This document shows, one piece after another, positions 5,334-5,921 of a stretch of DNA of 5,921 nt; the first letter of the stretch is position 1; each line of letters starts with the position of its first letter. Where the stretch lies: NCBI GenBank assembly GCA_028284025.1, contig JANQSM010000127.1, positions 1 to 5,921 of the forward strand. Direction: 5' to 3'. The stretch is from Alphaproteobacteria bacterium (GTDB lineage Bacteria > Pseudomonadota > Alphaproteobacteria > JANQSM01). The position numbers and the translations under genes were made by a program. Below the pieces are notes generated by a model, which was not told where the DNA came from, did no database searches, and worked only from the letters and a program-made list of their open reading frames with translations.

Positions 5334-5921
5334 TCCCTGCAGTTTGCGAATTTTACGCCATTTAGCAACGTTGATGTTATGCTCAGCCAAAGTTTTGGCA
5401 AACACATGGCCACCAGTACCGTCCGCGACAAAATATAATTCTCCGGTATCGGGCGGATTTAAAACTGCTTTGATAGAAGACAGACCTGGATTGGCAATTG
5501 GGCCAATCGGCAGACCATAATTGGTGTATGTATTGTAAACATGATCTGTTTGAAGATCCTTGATCAACAGGCGTCGGCCCAACGCACCACGCCCCTTGGT
5601 AATGCCGTACACTACCGTGGGATCTGCCTGAAGCTTCATATTCTTCCTCAGGCGATTCACAAAGACAGCTGCAACACGGGCACGCTCTGCCTCAATAGCG
5701 GTTTCTTTTTCTACGATAGATGCCAGAATTAAAGCATCATACTTGGTTTTAAACGGTAGATTATCCGCCCGATTCTGCCAACTCGCCTCCAGAGCCTCAT
5801 CCATTGCCTTGACCATACGATTCAGCAAAACCTGGCGCACCTCTCCACGTTTGTATTGGTAAGTCTCTGGCAGCAGGCGACCTTCGGGCGGCAGTGTTAA
5901 AATCTCTCCCTTAAGGTAAGA
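5328..5921 (-). CDS. mltG: endolytic peptidoglycan transglycosylase MltG, N-terminal part missing
   Basis: MltG is an inner-membrane enzyme (YceG family) that cuts nascent peptidoglycan strands and is thought to release or terminate them. The frame stays open to the right edge; a GTG at 5838-5840 is internal, since the residues beyond it (LPPEGRLLPETYQYKRG) match the family. About 197 C-terminal residues are visible. The catalytic Glu is in LASIVEKET (codon 5709-5711), corresponding to Glu218 in E. coli. RARVAAVFVNRL, LQADPTVVYG, YNTYTNYGLPIGPIANPG and the C-terminal YFVADGTGGHVFAKT follow. The missing part should hold the membrane anchor and the LysM-like domain. In alphaproteobacteria mltG commonly sits next to yicC; here three opposite-strand genes separate them. 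The sequence looks intact. Confidence 0.97.
   Translation of the reverse strand, partial: SYLKGEILTLPPEGRLLPETYQYKRGEVRQVLLNRMVKAMDEALEASWQNRADNLPFKTKYDALILASIVEKETAIEAERARVAAVFVNRLRKNMKLQADPTVVYGITKGRGALGRRLLIKDLQTDHVYNTYTNYGLPIGPIANPGLSSIKAVLNPPDTGELYFVADGTGGHVFAKTLAEHNINVAKWRKIRKLQGN

Noticed and set aside
5838..5840. GTG as the start of mltG
   Set aside because: The frame continues open to the window edge, and the residues upstream (LPPEGRLLPETY) match conserved MltG sequence.

Overview
The window looks like chromosomal DNA of an alphaproteobacterium with mid-range GC (mid-forties percent by eye, not computed). This is inferred from gene content and order. A pdxA-rsmA pair converges on gmk and yicC, with mltG further along on the same strand as yicC, which resembles the housekeeping neighbourhood I know from alphaproteobacteria (surA-pdxA-rsmA facing gmk-yicC-mltG-fabF). 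The Gmk P-loop variant (Ser-Ser-Pro-Ser-Gly-Ala-Gly-Lys) also fits that class. I cannot name a genus.

Layout. Positions 1-1535 (+) hold the 3' two thirds of pdxA (pyridoxal phosphate synthesis) and complete rsmA (16S rRNA dimethylation), joined by a 4-base ATGA overlap. Positions 1510-3053 (-) hold yicC (endoribonuclease family) followed by gmk (guanylate kinase), 2 bases apart. The 3' ends of rsmA and gmk overlap by 26 bases. Positions 5328-5921 (-) hold the C-terminal half of mltG (peptidoglycan lytic transglycosylase), which runs off the right edge.

Between yicC and mltG lie three genes on the opposite strand (3100-5327, +): a classical short-chain dehydrogenase/reductase and two adjacent 221-residue proteins that I do not recognise. 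The two are clearly related to each other in their N-terminal halves and very different in their last 70 or so residues. The first has a near-consensus sigma-70 promoter (TTGACA, 17 bases, TATAGT) and a good ribosome binding site. The 52-base gap before the second can form two mutually exclusive RNA hairpins, one covering the second gene's ribosome binding site. This pair is the most novel part of the window.

Coding density is very high: the longest stretch without a gene is 73 bases. I see no tRNA, rRNA, CRISPR array, insertion sequence, attachment site or convincing rho-independent terminator.
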